Assembly: GCA_019749945.1 (NCBI GenBank)
Contig: JAIEPF010000027.1
Span: 54,682-118,681 of the forward strand
Origin: Burkholderiales bacterium
GTDB lineage: Bacteria; Pseudomonadota; Gammaproteobacteria; Burkholderiales; SG8-41
Length of the DNA: 64,000 nucleotides
Direction of reading: 5' to 3'
Each line of letters opens with the position of its first letter. Position 1 is the first letter of the stretch. The position numbers were made by a program, and so were the translations under genes. Positions 10,012 to 18,806 of the stretch are shown piece by piece. Under the pieces are notes generated by a model. That model searched no databases. It was not told the origin of the DNA and saw only the letters and a program-made list of their open reading frames with translations.

Positions 10012-10349
10012 ACGCCGGTCTTGCGCAGTTGTGTGCGGTCGTGCGCCTGCTCGCGCGTGAGCCGCTTAGTGGTATCGATACCGCGATCGCCGGTAATGGC
10101 GCGCAGGCGCTCCAGCAGACGGTCAGGAGGTGGTGTGCCGGAAGCGCCGGTTTCGGTTTCATATTTGGCGTCCGTGGTATTGGCGCGGGCAAGGTTCGGG
10201 CCGTTCACAGCGTCTTCCAGTATGGCCATCAGCTCGCCCTGCAGGGAACGATGATGTTGTGCAGCGCGTTCGCGCAGCTTGCGTGCCACCGTCTCAGGTA
10301 CGTTCTTGATGGATAAATTGACTGATTTGCTGGCCATATTGACCGCCAT
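10008..10349 (-). CDS. FitA-like ribbon-helix-helix antitoxin
   Basis: The 113-residue protein has an N-terminal ribbon-helix-helix segment (SVNLSIKNVPETVARKLRER, then HHRSLQGE) typical of FitA/Arc-type antitoxins. The C-terminal half, rich in charged residues, should wrap the PIN toxin. ATG at 10349 has GGAG five bases upstream; a second ATG at 10337 is possible. The gene is led by a dyad-symmetric operator overlapping its promoter, which fits autoregulation by the antitoxin-toxin complex. Confidence 0.85.
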   Translation of the reverse strand: MAVNMASKSVNLSIKNVPETVARKLRERAAQHHRSLQGELMAILEDAVNGPNLARANTTDAKYETETGASGTPPPDRLLERLRAITGDRGIDTTKRLTREQAHDRTQLRKTGV

Positions 10350-10356
10350 AAATGCT

Positions 10357-10398
10357 CCGGAACGGCTTTATAATGGATTCATTATGGAACCATTCCGG
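10357..10398. promoter_or_regulatory. Concentric dyad operator of the FitA/PIN module
   Basis: Two inverted repeats share one centre (10377.5): outer arms CCGGAA (10357-10362) and TTCCGG (10393-10398), and inner arms ATAATG (10370-10375) and CATTAT (10380-10385). The inner repeat overlaps the -10 hexamer of the module's promoter, as expected for an autorepressor binding site. Confidence 0.65.
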
Positions 10399-10410
10399 AT
10401 TTGCTGTCAA
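10381..10410 (-). promoter_or_regulatory. Promoter of the FitA/PIN toxin-antitoxin operon
   Basis: On the minus strand a perfect TTGACA (10410-10405) is followed after 18 bases by CATAAT (10386-10381), 5 of 6 to consensus. The -10 lies inside the dyad operator. Transcription would begin about 25 bases before the antitoxin ATG. Confidence 0.7.
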
Positions 10411-10417
10411 CTAATGA

Positions 10418-11821
<1,404 letters not shown>

Positions 11822-11866
11822 GTCATGCTCCTGGATAGATAGTCGGGCGCCGTTACCGGGATGCCG

Positions 11867-11915
11867 TCCGAGCCTGGCCGGCGGGGAGTCCCGTCCGGTC
11901 GCAGCGCCCCTCGGA
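11867..11915 (-). promoter_or_regulatory. SAH riboswitch aptamer, promoter-distal copy
   Basis: Read on the minus strand, closing helix P1 is TCCGAG (11915-11910) with CTCGGA (11872-11867). Between the arms are the conserved SAH core GGGCGCTGCGACCGG and the 3' element GGCCAGG just before P1 closes. The match to the known SAH element is close. No terminator follows; the ahcY ribosome site is about 30 bases downstream, so this copy may act on translation or assist the upstream copy. Confidence 0.85.
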
Positions 11916-11937
11916 GGCATGCATTCAGAATTACAAT

Positions 11938-11971
11938 AAAAAAGCGCTCGCACCGTTGCCGGTGCGAGCGC
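11938..11971 (-). terminator. Intrinsic terminator between the two SAH aptamers
   Basis: A perfect 12-base stem, GCGCTCGCACCG/CGGTGCGAGCGC on the minus strand (11971-11944), closes on a GCAA tetraloop and is followed directly by T6 (11943-11938). It lies 13 bases after the first SAH aptamer and before the second, so it can abort the ahcY transcript early. Confidence 0.9.
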
Positions 11972-11984
11972 CGTTGAAATCCTT

Positions 11985-12044
11985 GCTGAGCCTGGCCGAT
12001 GACGGGTGAAACACAAAACCCCATCGGTCGCAACGCTCCTCAGC
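11985..12044 (-). promoter_or_regulatory. SAH riboswitch aptamer, promoter-proximal copy
   Basis: P1 is GCTGAG (12044-12039) paired with CTCAGC (11990-11985). Inside are the conserved core GAGCGTTGCGACCG and the 3' element GGCCAGG. The hairpin between them is longer than in the second copy. The terminator at 11971-11938 follows immediately, which suggests transcriptional control. SAH riboswitches characterised so far switch genes on when SAH rises. Confidence 0.88.
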
Positions 12045-12051
12045 GGGGAGG

Positions 12052-12080
12052 ATTATAGCCGAAGAGAGGTGAGCCGCCAA
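12052..12080 (-). promoter_or_regulatory. Promoter of the ahcY riboswitch leader
   Basis: A perfect TATAAT (12057-12052, minus strand) is preceded after 17 bases by TTGGCG (12080-12075), 4 of 6 to consensus. Transcription would start at about 12045, exactly at the first base of aptamer helix P1. Confidence 0.75.
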
Positions 12081-12121
12081 TCAGCCGCAAGGGCGGTGAA
12101 ATCGAGCCGGCTTCCGGAAGA

Positions 12122-13046
12122 CTAACCCGCAACAACCCGATCACGCCCCGACTGCTTGGCCTTGTAAAGGGCCTGGTCAGCGCGATGCAGAAGCGCATCC
12201 CCCTTTTCGTTCGCCAGCAGTTCGGCGACACCGAAGCTCGCTGTAACGGGAGCGGTCAGCGGTGCAATAAGGGTGCCTGCAAGCTCTGTTCGCATTCGCT
12301 CGGCTACGACCAGCGCTTGTTCAAGAGCGGTGTGCGGCATCATCACGACAAATTCCTCACCGCCAAACCGGGTCACGATATCGGTCGGTCTCGTCTGCCG
12401 GCGCAGCAGGTCGCCGAATGCCGCGAGTACCTTGTCCCCGGCCTCGTGCCCATGGCTGTCGTTAACGCGTTTGAAATGATCAATGTCGGCCATCGCCAGG
12501 CAGAATTTGTAGCCGGTGCGCACGGCGCGGCTGATTTCCTTCGGCAGCGATTCATCGAGCAGGCGGCGATTGCCCACATTCGTGAGCGGATCAGTCAACG
12601 ACAAGGCGGTGATCTGCGCCTCGCTGCTGCTGCAGCTTGAGGTTGGTTTGTGCAAGCTCGAGTTGCGCGCTGGCGTAATCGCGGTTGAGTTCGAGCACGG
12701 TCTCGTAGATCCGTTCCAGTTCCTCTATATCGTATTCCGCCAGTACGCGAAATTGTCCCTTCGTGCGCCAGACGCGGGCGTGCAGGGTCCGTGTTTGTCC
12801 CATGTAATCACCCATGGTCAACAGTCCACGGTGGATTTCCCCATCGGCGCCAGCCGGCATGCCGGCGAGGGCCGCAAAATCAGGCTGCCGGAAAAAACGG
12901 GCTACGGACTGACCGATCGGCTGTCGCCCTTCCATCTTGATCAGCCTGCGGAATCCGGCATTGGCCTGGATCAAATTCCCTTTTTCATCCAGCGTTGCCG
13001 TAACCACTGCGAGCAACGGGTCGAGCTCAGGTGCAAACCAGGGCAT
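12122..13046 (-). CDS. PAS-GGDEF diguanylate cyclase, one-base frameshift between domains
   Basis: Skipping one base near 12615 joins a PAS domain (about residues 1-120), a coiled linker ending in KLQQQ, and a GGDEF domain (about 145-305) into a 307-residue cyclase that makes c-di-GMP. The signature is RFGGEEF with the inhibitory-site RPTD five residues before GGEEF, so the catalytic domain looks intact. As sequenced, the PAS frame stops at 12591 while the GGDEF frame is open from 12655 to 12122. The shift falls in a CAG/AGC repeat. It is the last gene of a likely operon, 18 bases after the B12-binding protein. No membrane segment is visible. Confidence 0.85.
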
Positions 13047-13064
13047 GGGCGCTCTATGCCGTAC

Positions 13065-14141
13065 CTAACCGCTGACCATGCTGTTGGCGGAGGCAAGTGC
13101 GGCCTGCGCGTTGGCCATGTACGCATCTGCGCCCACCATCCCGGCCAGCCGGTTGAAGCGGTTGATGGCCAGTCCGCCGATGATCACCGCTGGCCGCGCG
13201 CTGCCGAAGCGCGCACCCAACTGTTCAATGATCGTCTTGACCTCCGGCAACTGCTGCGGGAAAGACACCGACAGTCCGACGAGATCCGGCTTCCATTCCA
13301 CGGCCTGCGCGACCAGCGCCGGTGTCGGCACATTCGCGCCCAGATACTGCACATCCCAGCCGCCGAGCTGAAAGGCATCAGCCACCATGCGCAGGCCGAT
13401 GGCGTGATCGTTGCCCGGGACACAGGCCAGCAGTATGCGTTTGCTGATCAACGCCGGCGGTGGCGAGCGCAGCAGGCCCATCGTCATCACCGACTGCACG
13501 ATCGCCGTTGCCATATGTTCCTGCGCGACCGTCACCTGGTTGGCCTGCCATTTTTCGCCGATCTGGTACAGCGCCGGCTGGATGACATGCATTTCGACTT
13601 CGATCAGGCTGTGCCCACGATCGATGCAGCGGTTTACCACCGCCAAAGCTTCGCGCTGATTGCCGGCGAGCAGGGCGGATTCGAAAGGCCCTGCCTCCGG
13701 CCATGCGGCAGGCGGGGTCGGCGGCTTCGTCGGTGTATTGCCAGCCGCCAGAAATTTGTCACGCGCTGCATGCAGTGTGGCGGCAACCACTGTGCCATCC
13801 GCCGCATCCATGTGCGCCACGAAAAATTCGGCCAGCCAGTCCAGTGAGAGTCCCAGGTGTCCGGCCGGAATCGATCGCGCATGGAGCACGTCGCTCAGCC
13901 AGCACAGGTAATCCACCATGGGTTGCAGCAGTCCGAACTCCAGCGCCGGGCGCAGAAATTCGAGGTGATACGCCAGATCTTCACGGCAGGCCTCGCGACC
14001 GCGTTTGCCGAATTCCGCGTACGCCGAGCCATGGGTGGTGTAAAAGCGTTCGGTCACCGCGCTTATTGCATCGGCCTGCAGCGCTTTAAACCGCTGCAGC
14101 CCTTCTGCGTCCAGTGTAGACAATCCGGTACCGATAGGCAT
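13065..14141 (-). CDS. Cobalamin-binding protein with CarH-type Wx9EH photosensor motif
   Basis: The 358-residue product has a C-terminal cobalamin-binding fold (about 235-355) with the lower-ligand motif NDHAIG (His-x-x-Gly). It is preceded by the helical B12-capping domain with W-QANQVTVAQ-EH. This Wx9EH pattern is the signature of CarH/LitR adenosylcobalamin light sensors. The N-terminal 150 residues are helical and are not a MerR DNA-binding domain; I do not recognise them. ATG 14141 is chosen over an upstream in-frame start because the earlier residues look non-coding. It lies between a heme-monooxygenase-like gene and a diguanylate cyclase, so it may relay light or B12 status to c-di-GMP. 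Confidence 0.85.
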   Translation of the reverse strand: MPIGTGLSTLDAEGLQRFKALQADAISAVTERFYTTHGSAYAEFGKRGREACREDLAYHLEFLRPALEFGLLQPMVDYLCWLSDVLHARSIPAGHLGLSLDWLAEFFVAHMDAADGTVVAATLHAARDKFLAAGNTPTKPPTPPAAWPEAGPFESALLAGNQREALAVVNRCIDRGHSLIEVEMHVIQPALYQIGEKWQANQVTVAQEHMATAIVQSVMTMGLLRSPPPALISKRILLACVPGNDHAIGLRMVADAFQLGGWDVQYLGANVPTPALVAQAVEWKPDLVGLSVSFPQQLPEVKTIIEQLGARFGSARPAVIIGGLAINRFNRLAGMVGADAYMANAQAALASANSMVSG

Positions 14142-14152
14142 CAGCGATGACC

Positions 14153-14452
14153 CTATTCCGCAAACACTTCGAAAAGCTGGACAACAACGCTGCCCGCTAC
14201 CAATTTGAGCCCCTTGGGTATGCCTTTGTGGGACTCGTGGTAGTCGTGTCCCCGATGCCAATTGCGGTAACTTTGTTCATCGTGCCAGCGGGTGACCAGC
14301 CAGATCTCCGCCGGATTGCCCAGCGGACTCATCACCTCCATGCCGACAAATCCAGGCGCGCCATCCACGAGATGCGGCCGATTACGAAAAGCAGTCTGCA
14401 CGTCTTCGGACATGTCGTTGGCGATCGTAAAGCGGCTTAATGCGACGAACAC
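14153..14452 (-). CDS. Antibiotic-biosynthesis-monooxygenase-fold protein, IsdG/heme-oxygenase-like
   Basis: This 99-residue ferredoxin-like ABM protein resembles IsdG-type heme-degrading monooxygenases. The spacing of the tryptophan and histidine of the IsdG triad is kept (RNW, then ten residues on, ESH). The asparagine expected near the N-terminus appears to be serine (ALSRFT), so heme cleavage is uncertain. It is the first gene of a probable operon with the B12-binding protein 11 bases downstream. The ribosome site GGGGAG precedes ATG 14452 closely. Heme degradation would produce bilins, but the link to light sensing is only a guess. Confidence 0.75.
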   Translation of the reverse strand: MFVALSRFTIANDMSEDVQTAFRNRPHLVDGAPGFVGMEVMSPLGNPAEIWLVTRWHDEQSYRNWHRGHDYHESHKGIPKGLKLVAGSVVVQLFEVFAE

Positions 14453-14589
14453 ATGTACTCCCCGGCGCTATCGACTGCGGGATTTACCACAACCAGCACA
14501 TCATTCTATGTCATTGCTTGACCTGTCTCCGGAAATTGCATGGCACAGTTAAGGCTGCGCGAGGCGTTTCAGGCCGTGGGTAACGCAAA

Positions 14590-14869
14590 TTGCCTCGCAG
14601 CGCGGGGCAGGCTGGCTGCCGGGAGGAGGCTGAAACAGCATTGATCCCAGCTGCCGCGCGGATGCCGTGGCCGAAGGAGTTGCCGGAGCCGCTACGGTTG
14701 GTGGTGCAGGCGCTGGCGGAGGCGGGCGCGCCGCTCGACGCAGACGCCATTGCTGCGCACTTTCAGGGTCGCGGACCGTGGAAAAAGCCTGCCGCAGATC
14801 CTCGACACACTGATCGCGGTCGGGCGGGTGCGGGTCGTGGCGGATGGTAAGAGTGACGTATATCAGTAA
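14590..14869 (+). pseudogene. Remnant of the C-terminus of a DNA methylase (type IIG/Eco57I-like)
   Basis: The frame from 14590 reads RMPWPKELPEPLRLVVQ and then AAHFQGRGPWKK. Skipping one base at about 14798 continues as LPQILDTLIAVGRVRVVADG to a TAA at 14867-14869. This resembles the winged-helix-like tail found at the end of large class I DNA methyltransferases in restriction systems. The start and catalytic domain are absent and there is a frameshift, so it is a decayed fragment. The family assignment is from memory of the motif and is moderate at best. Confidence 0.5.
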
Positions 14870-14961
14870 GTATTTGTTTTTATTGATGTTTTTATATTGT
14901 TCATCCCATCGGAATACCGCTGCCGCCCGCTTTTGTTGATTGCGGCCGCAGCTGCGCAGGA

Positions 14962-14990
14962 TGGACAGGCCGTGACGACCACCGGATAAT
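14962..14990 (+). promoter_or_regulatory. Promoter of the ParE-type toxin-antitoxin operon
   Basis: TGGACA (14962-14967) and GATAAT (14985-14990) are 17 bases apart; both match consensus at 5 of 6 positions. The -10 overlaps the palindrome starting at 14989. Confidence 0.65.
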
Positions 14991-15010
14991 GCATCGCAAT
15001 TGCAATGCAT
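14989..15010. promoter_or_regulatory. Palindromic operator of the ParE-type module
   Basis: The 22-base near-perfect palindrome has ATGCAT (14989-14994), GCAATTGC (14996-15003) and ATGCAT (15005-15010), with one mismatched pair. It overlaps the promoter -10 and ends 14 bases before the antitoxin ATG, as expected for an autorepressor site. Confidence 0.6.
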
Positions 15011-15024
15011 CTGGAACGCCGCCC

Positions 15025-15297
15025 ATGAAAACCACGACCTTGCCGCCATTGCGCGTGACCTCTGAACTGCGGGCCTCTGCCGAGGCGGTGCTGGAAGAAG
15101 GGGAAACGCTGTCCGCGTTTGTTCTCGATGCGGTTACGCGCAGCATCGAACAACGCCGCCAGCAGCAGGCGTTTATCGCGCGCGGATTGGCCGGCCGGGC
15201 CAAAGCCCGGGATTCCGGACGTTACGTTTCTGCCGAAGCCGTGGTGCGCAAGTTGCGCACCCGCCTGGAAAAAGCCAGGCGCACAGCGGCTGAATGA
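15025..15297 (+). CDS. YlcI/YnfO-family (ribbon-helix-helix-like) antitoxin
   Basis: The 90-residue protein starts with PPLRVTSELRASAEAVL and continues GETLSAFVLDAV, a ribbon-helix-helix-like arrangement seen in YlcI/YnfO and ParD-type antitoxins. A helical charged tail should bind the toxin. ATG 15025 gives the natural domain border; an upstream in-frame ATG at 14989 lies within the operator palindrome and is unlikely. It overlaps the toxin gene by four bases. Confidence 0.8.
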   Translation: MKTTTLPPLRVTSELRASAEAVLEEGETLSAFVLDAVTRSIEQRRQQQAFIARGLAGRAKARDSGRYVSAEAVVRKLRTRLEKARRTAAE

Positions 15298-15596
15298 AGC
15301 CGCACAAACTTCGCTTCACGCCGGAGGCGGAGGTCGATCTGTTGCGGCTGTATGAGTTTCTCGCGGTCAATGATCTGGCTTCGGCCGAGCGCGCACTGAC
15401 CGCCATCGAATCGGCGCTGCAAATGCTTGCATTGTCGCCTTACTCTTGCCGCAAAGTCACTTCGGGCGATCCGGTGTTGCGGGAATTGCTGATCCCGTTC
15501 GGCAACGCGGGTTACGTGGCGCTGTTCGAAATCGAGCGGCCGGCTACGGTCACCATCCTCGCCGTGCGGCATCAGCGTGAAGACGATTACTGCTGA
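15294..15596 (+). CDS. RelE/ParE-family toxin
   Basis: The 100-residue protein has the ParE/RelE pattern: LRFTPEAEVDLLRLYEFL at the N-terminus, a central SPYSCRKV, and VTILAVRHQREDDY at the C-terminus, with the arginine and tyrosine common in this fold. It may act on gyrase (ParE) or ribosomal mRNA (RelE); sequence alone does not decide. The start overlaps the antitoxin stop (ATGA). A terminator follows at 15618. Confidence 0.88.
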   Translation: MKPHKLRFTPEAEVDLLRLYEFLAVNDLASAERALTAIESALQMLALSPYSCRKVTSGDPVLRELLIPFGNAGYVALFEIERPATVTILAVRHQREDDYC

Positions 15597-15617
15597 CCGT
15601 TGCCATGGTGCATTCAA

Positions 15618-15650
15618 ATAAAAAACGCCGGCATTGCCGGCGTTTTTTAT
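15618..15650. terminator. Bidirectional intrinsic terminator
   Basis: 15-base arms (15618-15632 and 15636-15650) form a stem around ATT, with GC core CGCCGGC flanked by A6 and T6. It separates the toxin gene from the convergent metK. Confidence 0.92.
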
Positions 15651-15670
15651 GTAGAAGAACGGAGGGCGAT

Positions 15671-16837
15671 TTATTTGATGCCCGCGTCCGCCTTCAGCGC
15701 TGCGGCCTTGTCGGTGTGTTCCCAGGTGAATTCCGGCTCGTCGCGGCCGAAGTGGCCGTGCGCGGCGGTTTTCAGGTAGATCGGGCGCAGCAGATCGAGC
15801 GACTGGATGATGCCTTTCGGCCGCAGGTCGAAATGTTTCTCGACCAGTGCACCGAGTTTCTCGTCTGAAATTTTGCCGGTGCCGAAGGTGTCGACCAGCA
15901 CGCTGACCGGGCGCGCCACGCCGATGGCGTAGGCGACCTGCAGTTCGCATTTGGTGGCGAGGCCGGCGGCGACGATGTTTTTCGCAACGTAGCGAGCTGC
16001 ATATGCCGCCGAACGATCGACCTTCGACGGATCCTTGCCCGAGAACGCGCCGCCGCCGTGGCGTGAATAACCGCCATAGGTGTCGACGATGATCTTGCGC
16101 CCGGTCAGTCCGGTGTCACCCTGCGGGCCGCCGATGACAAAACGGCCGGTCGGGTTGATCAGGTACTTGGTGTCCTTGGTGATCATGTTTTTCGGCAGCA
16201 CGGGTTTGACCACCAGATCGATGATCGCTTCCTCGATCTGCTTGTGCGTGGCTTCTTCGCGATGCTGCGTGGAAATCACCACCGTGTCGATGTGGTGCGG
16301 CTTGCCGTCGACGTAGCGCACGGAAACCTGCGACTTGGCGTCGGGACGCGCCCAGGGCAGGCGGCCGTCGCGGCGCAGCTCGGCGTGGCGCTCCATCAGC
16401 CGGTGCGAGTAGTAGATCGGCATCGGCATCAGCTGCGGGGTTTCGTCGCAGGCAAAACCGAACATCAGGCCCTGGTCGCCCGCGCCCTGGTCGAGGTCGA
16501 GGCCCTTGCCTTCGTCCACGCCCTGCGCGATGTCGGGCGACTGCTGGTCGTAACACACCAGCACGCCGCAGCTCTTGTAGTCGAAGCCGATGTCGGAGTC
16601 GACGTAACCGATCTGCTTGATCACCTTGCGCGCAACCTGCGCGTAATCGACGCGGGCGCTGGTGGTGACCTGGCCGGCGAGTACAACGAGGCCGGTGTGG
16701 GTCAGGGTTTCGGCGGCGACACGGCCGTTTTTGTCTTCGGCAAGGATGGCGTCAAGGACGGCATCGGAAATCTGGTCGGCGATTTTATCGGGATGGCCTT
16801 CGGAGACCGACTCGGAAGTAAACAGGAAATTGCTCAT
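15671..16837 (-). CDS. metK: S-adenosylmethionine synthetase MetK
   Basis: MetK makes S-adenosylmethionine from methionine and ATP in the cytoplasm. At 388 residues it has family-standard length. [35 protein letters not shown] and [15 protein letters not shown] are the usual signatures. ATG 16837 is chosen over an upstream in-frame start because [18 protein letters not shown] is the conserved N-terminus. The leader up to the divergent lpxL gene shows a GCGGC/GCCGC hairpin but no SAM or SAH aptamer that I recognise. Confidence 0.97.
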   Translation of the reverse strand: MSNFLFTSESVSEGHPDKIADQISDAVLDAILAEDKNGRVAAETLTHTGLVVLAGQVTTSARVDYAQVARKVIKQIGYVDSDIGFDYKSCGVLVCYDQQSPDIAQGVDEGKGLDLDQGAGDQGLMFGFACDETPQLMPMPIYYSHRLMERHAELRRDGRLPWARPDAKSQVSVRYVDGKPHHIDTVVISTQHREEATHKQIEEAIIDLVVKPVLPKNMITKDTKYLINPTGRFVIGGPQGDTGLTGRKIIVDTYGGYSRHGGGAFSGKDPSKVDRSAAYAARYVAKNIVAAGLATKCELQVAYAIGVARPVSVLVDTFGTGKISDEKLGALVEKHFDLRPKGIIQSLDLLRPIYLKTAAHGHFGRDEPEFTWEHTDKAAALKADAGIK

Positions 16838-16947
16838 GGGCTCGATGAACGCAATGGCGTTGGAAGTTAAGAAAGGGGCTGCGGCAAAAAGGCCGCTAGA
16901 ATAGCATATAACCCTCGCTTTATTAACGGATTTCCCCGCCAATTCCG

Positions 16948-17808
16948 ATGTTGATCCCCTTCCTGCAGTGCTGCGCGCGTATGCCTTTGGCGGGGCTGCA
17001 TTTTTTCGGCGCCGGACTGGGCTGGCTGGTCTACGGCTTGTCGCCGACCTATGCCCGCCACTGCCGTGAAAATCTGCTGGCGAGCGGCCTGTGCCGGGAT
17101 GAATCCGTTTATCGCAGTACGCTGCATGCAGTGATTGCGGAAACCGGCAAGAGCGTCACCGAGCTGTGCAAGGTCTGGTTTGGCAGCGATGCTGAAATTG
17201 CCCGCCTGGTGACCTGTGACGACTGGGATGTGGTCGAAGCCGCCCGGCGCGCCGGCAAGGGCATCATTTTTCTGACGCCGCATCTGGGCTGCTTCGAGAT
17301 CTCCGCGTTGTACACCGCGCAGCGTCTGCCGCTGACCGTGCTCTATCGTCCGCCCAAACGCGCGGCGCTTGAGGACATCATGCGTGCAGGGCGTGTGCGC
17401 GGGCAGGTCAGCCTGGCGCCGGCCAATCTCAAGGGCGTACGCCTGCTCTACAAGGCATTGCACCGGGGGGACGCGATCGGGATTTTGCCGGACCAGGCGC
17501 CGGGTGTCGGTGAAGGCGAGTGGGCGGATTTTTTCGGGCGCCCCGCGTACACCATGACGCTGGTGACGCGCTTGCGGGAAAGCAGCGGTGCTGCAGTGAT
17601 CATGGCGTTCGCCGAGCGCCTGGCGCAGGGCCGGGGTTATCGCCTGCATTTCAGGGCCGTCGCTGCTGATCCGCTGGATACGGCGGCGCTGAATCGCGCG
17701 ATCGAAGATGTCGTGCGCAGCTGCCCTGCGCAATACCTGTGGGGGTACAACCGCTATAAAGCGCCTGCCGGCGCTGCGCCCCGGCAGGCAGCGCGGAATG
17801 ATGAGTGA
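16948..17808 (+). CDS. LpxL/HtrB-family lipid A acyltransferase (first of two)
   Basis: This is an inner-membrane acyltransferase adding a secondary acyl chain to lipid A. At 286 residues it is close to family size. The catalytic HX4E motif is HLGCFE at about residue 112. [17 protein letters not shown] and [20 protein letters not shown] are conserved substrate-site segments. It is divergent from metK and followed by a second acyltransferase gene, an arrangement common upstream of dapF in betaproteobacteria. Which acyl position it modifies is not evident. Confidence 0.88.
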   Translation: MLIPFLQCCARMPLAGLHFFGAGLGWLVYGLSPTYARHCRENLLASGLCRDESVYRSTLHAVIAETGKSVTELCKVWFGSDAEIARLVTCDDWDVVEAARRAGKGIIFLTPHLGCFEISALYTAQRLPLTVLYRPPKRAALEDIMRAGRVRGQVSLAPANLKGVRLLYKALHRGDAIGILPDQAPGVGEGEWADFFGRPAYTMTLVTRLRESSGAAVIMAFAERLAQGRGYRLHFRAVAADPLDTAALNRAIEDVVRSCPAQYLWGYNRYKAPAGAAPRQAARNDE

Positions 17809-17880
17809 TGAATGATGAGTAAACCCACAACCGTTGTTTTGCTGTCTTTCGCTCCTCACTCTTCACTCCTCACTCATCAT
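17803..17880 (+). repeat. Dispersed intergenic repeat (GATGAGT units), copy A
   Basis: Tandem 7-base units (TGATGAG, TGATGAA) are followed by AAACCCACAACCGTTG and a stretch ending in complementary ACTCATCATT, so the whole can fold back. The same core, with a few changes, recurs on the minus strand at 32695-32778. It fills the spacer between the two acyltransferase genes. Confidence 0.75.
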
Positions 17881-17888
17881 TGCCTTAT

Positions 17889-18755
17889 ATGACTCGTCTT
17901 GGCCTCGCACTGATCTGGCTGCTGCACTGGCTGCCCTTGCCGGTGCTGGCGGCGCTGGGCCGCGGTACCGGAGGCTTGCTGTTCCTGCTGGCGCGGGAAC
18001 GACGGCGGGTGGTGCTGACCAATCTGCGCCTGTGTTTTCCGGAACTGTCCGACGATGAACGCCTGCGGCTCGCGCGTCGCCATTTCGCCGCCTTCGCCCG
18101 GGCGCTGCTCGAACACGGCATCCTGTGGTGGGGCAGCCGCGAGCGGGTGATGCGCATGGTGCGCGTCGAAGGGCTCGAGCACTGGCAGGCGGTGCAGGGC
18201 CGACCGGTGATCTGGCTGGCGCCGCACTTCGTCGGGCTCGATATGGGTGGCTCGCGCATCATCACCGAGTGGCAGGGCATCTCTGTCTACAGCCAGCAGA
18301 AAGATCCGGTGTTCGACCGCGTGCTGCTGCACGGCCGTACGCGCTTCGTGAAGCCCGTGCTGTTCTCGCGCCAGCACGGCATCCGCCCGGTGGTGAAGGC
18401 GATGCGCAGCGGGCTGCCTTTTTATTACCTGCCGGACATGGATTTCGGCGAACGCGATTCGATTTTTGTGCCCTTCTTCGGTGTGCCGGCGGCGACCATC
18501 ACCGGGCTCTCGCGCATGGCGCAGCTGGCGCGGGCGGTAGTGCAGCCCGTGGTGACCACCCAGTTGCCGGGCGGCGCGGGTTATGTGCTGCGGTTTTATC
18601 CGGCCTGGGACAATTTTCCGACCGGCGACCTGGCGGCGGACACCCGGCGCATGAATGAATTCATCGAGGCGCGTGTACGCGAAATGCCGGAGCAGTATTA
18701 CTGGGTGCACAAACGCTTCAAGACGCGGCCGCCGGGCGAGCAGAAAATCTACTAA
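17889..18755 (+). CDS. LpxL/HtrB-family lipid A acyltransferase (second of two)
   Basis: The 288-residue protein has an N-terminal membrane helix (ALIWLLHWLPLPVLAALG). Its active-site motif reads HFVGLD, that is HX4D rather than HX4E; both occur in the family. FYYLPDMDFGERDSIFVPFFG is the conserved substrate-site block. ATG 17889 is preferred; a TTG at 17880 is also in frame. No ribosome site is visible because the upstream spacer is entirely repeat DNA, so coupling to the preceding gene is likely. Confidence 0.88.
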   Translation: MTRLGLALIWLLHWLPLPVLAALGRGTGGLLFLLARERRRVVLTNLRLCFPELSDDERLRLARRHFAAFARALLEHGILWWGSRERVMRMVRVEGLEHWQAVQGRPVIWLAPHFVGLDMGGSRIITEWQGISVYSQQKDPVFDRVLLHGRTRFVKPVLFSRQHGIRPVVKAMRSGLPFYYLPDMDFGERDSIFVPFFGVPAATITGLSRMAQLARAVVQPVVTTQLPGGAGYVLRFYPAWDNFPTGDLAADTRRMNEFIEARVREMPEQYYWVHKRFKTRPPGEQKIY

Positions 18756-18792
18756 ACATCGATGAGCAGTAATCAATGCCGATTAACGTCGA

Positions 18793-18798
18793 TATAAT
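18793..18798 (+). promoter_or_regulatory. Perfect -10 hexamer close to a start codon
   Basis: TATAAT lies eight bases before the ATG at 18807, so a transcript from here would be nearly leaderless. No convincing -35 hexamer is seen at the right distance. Confidence 0.35.
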
Positions 18799-18806
18799 CA
18801 CAGTAC

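Noticed and set aside
11944..12040. Antiterminator pairing GAGCGTTG of SAH aptamer 1 with CGGCGCTC of the terminator
   Set aside because: An 8-bp pairing with two G-U pairs is possible, but it would predict antitermination without SAH, opposite to the known on-switch behaviour, so it is not claimed as the mechanism.
16838..16947. SAM or SAH riboswitch before metK
   Set aside because: The leader has a GCGGC/GCCGC hairpin only; none of the conserved aptamer elements found upstream of ahcY or metX are present.
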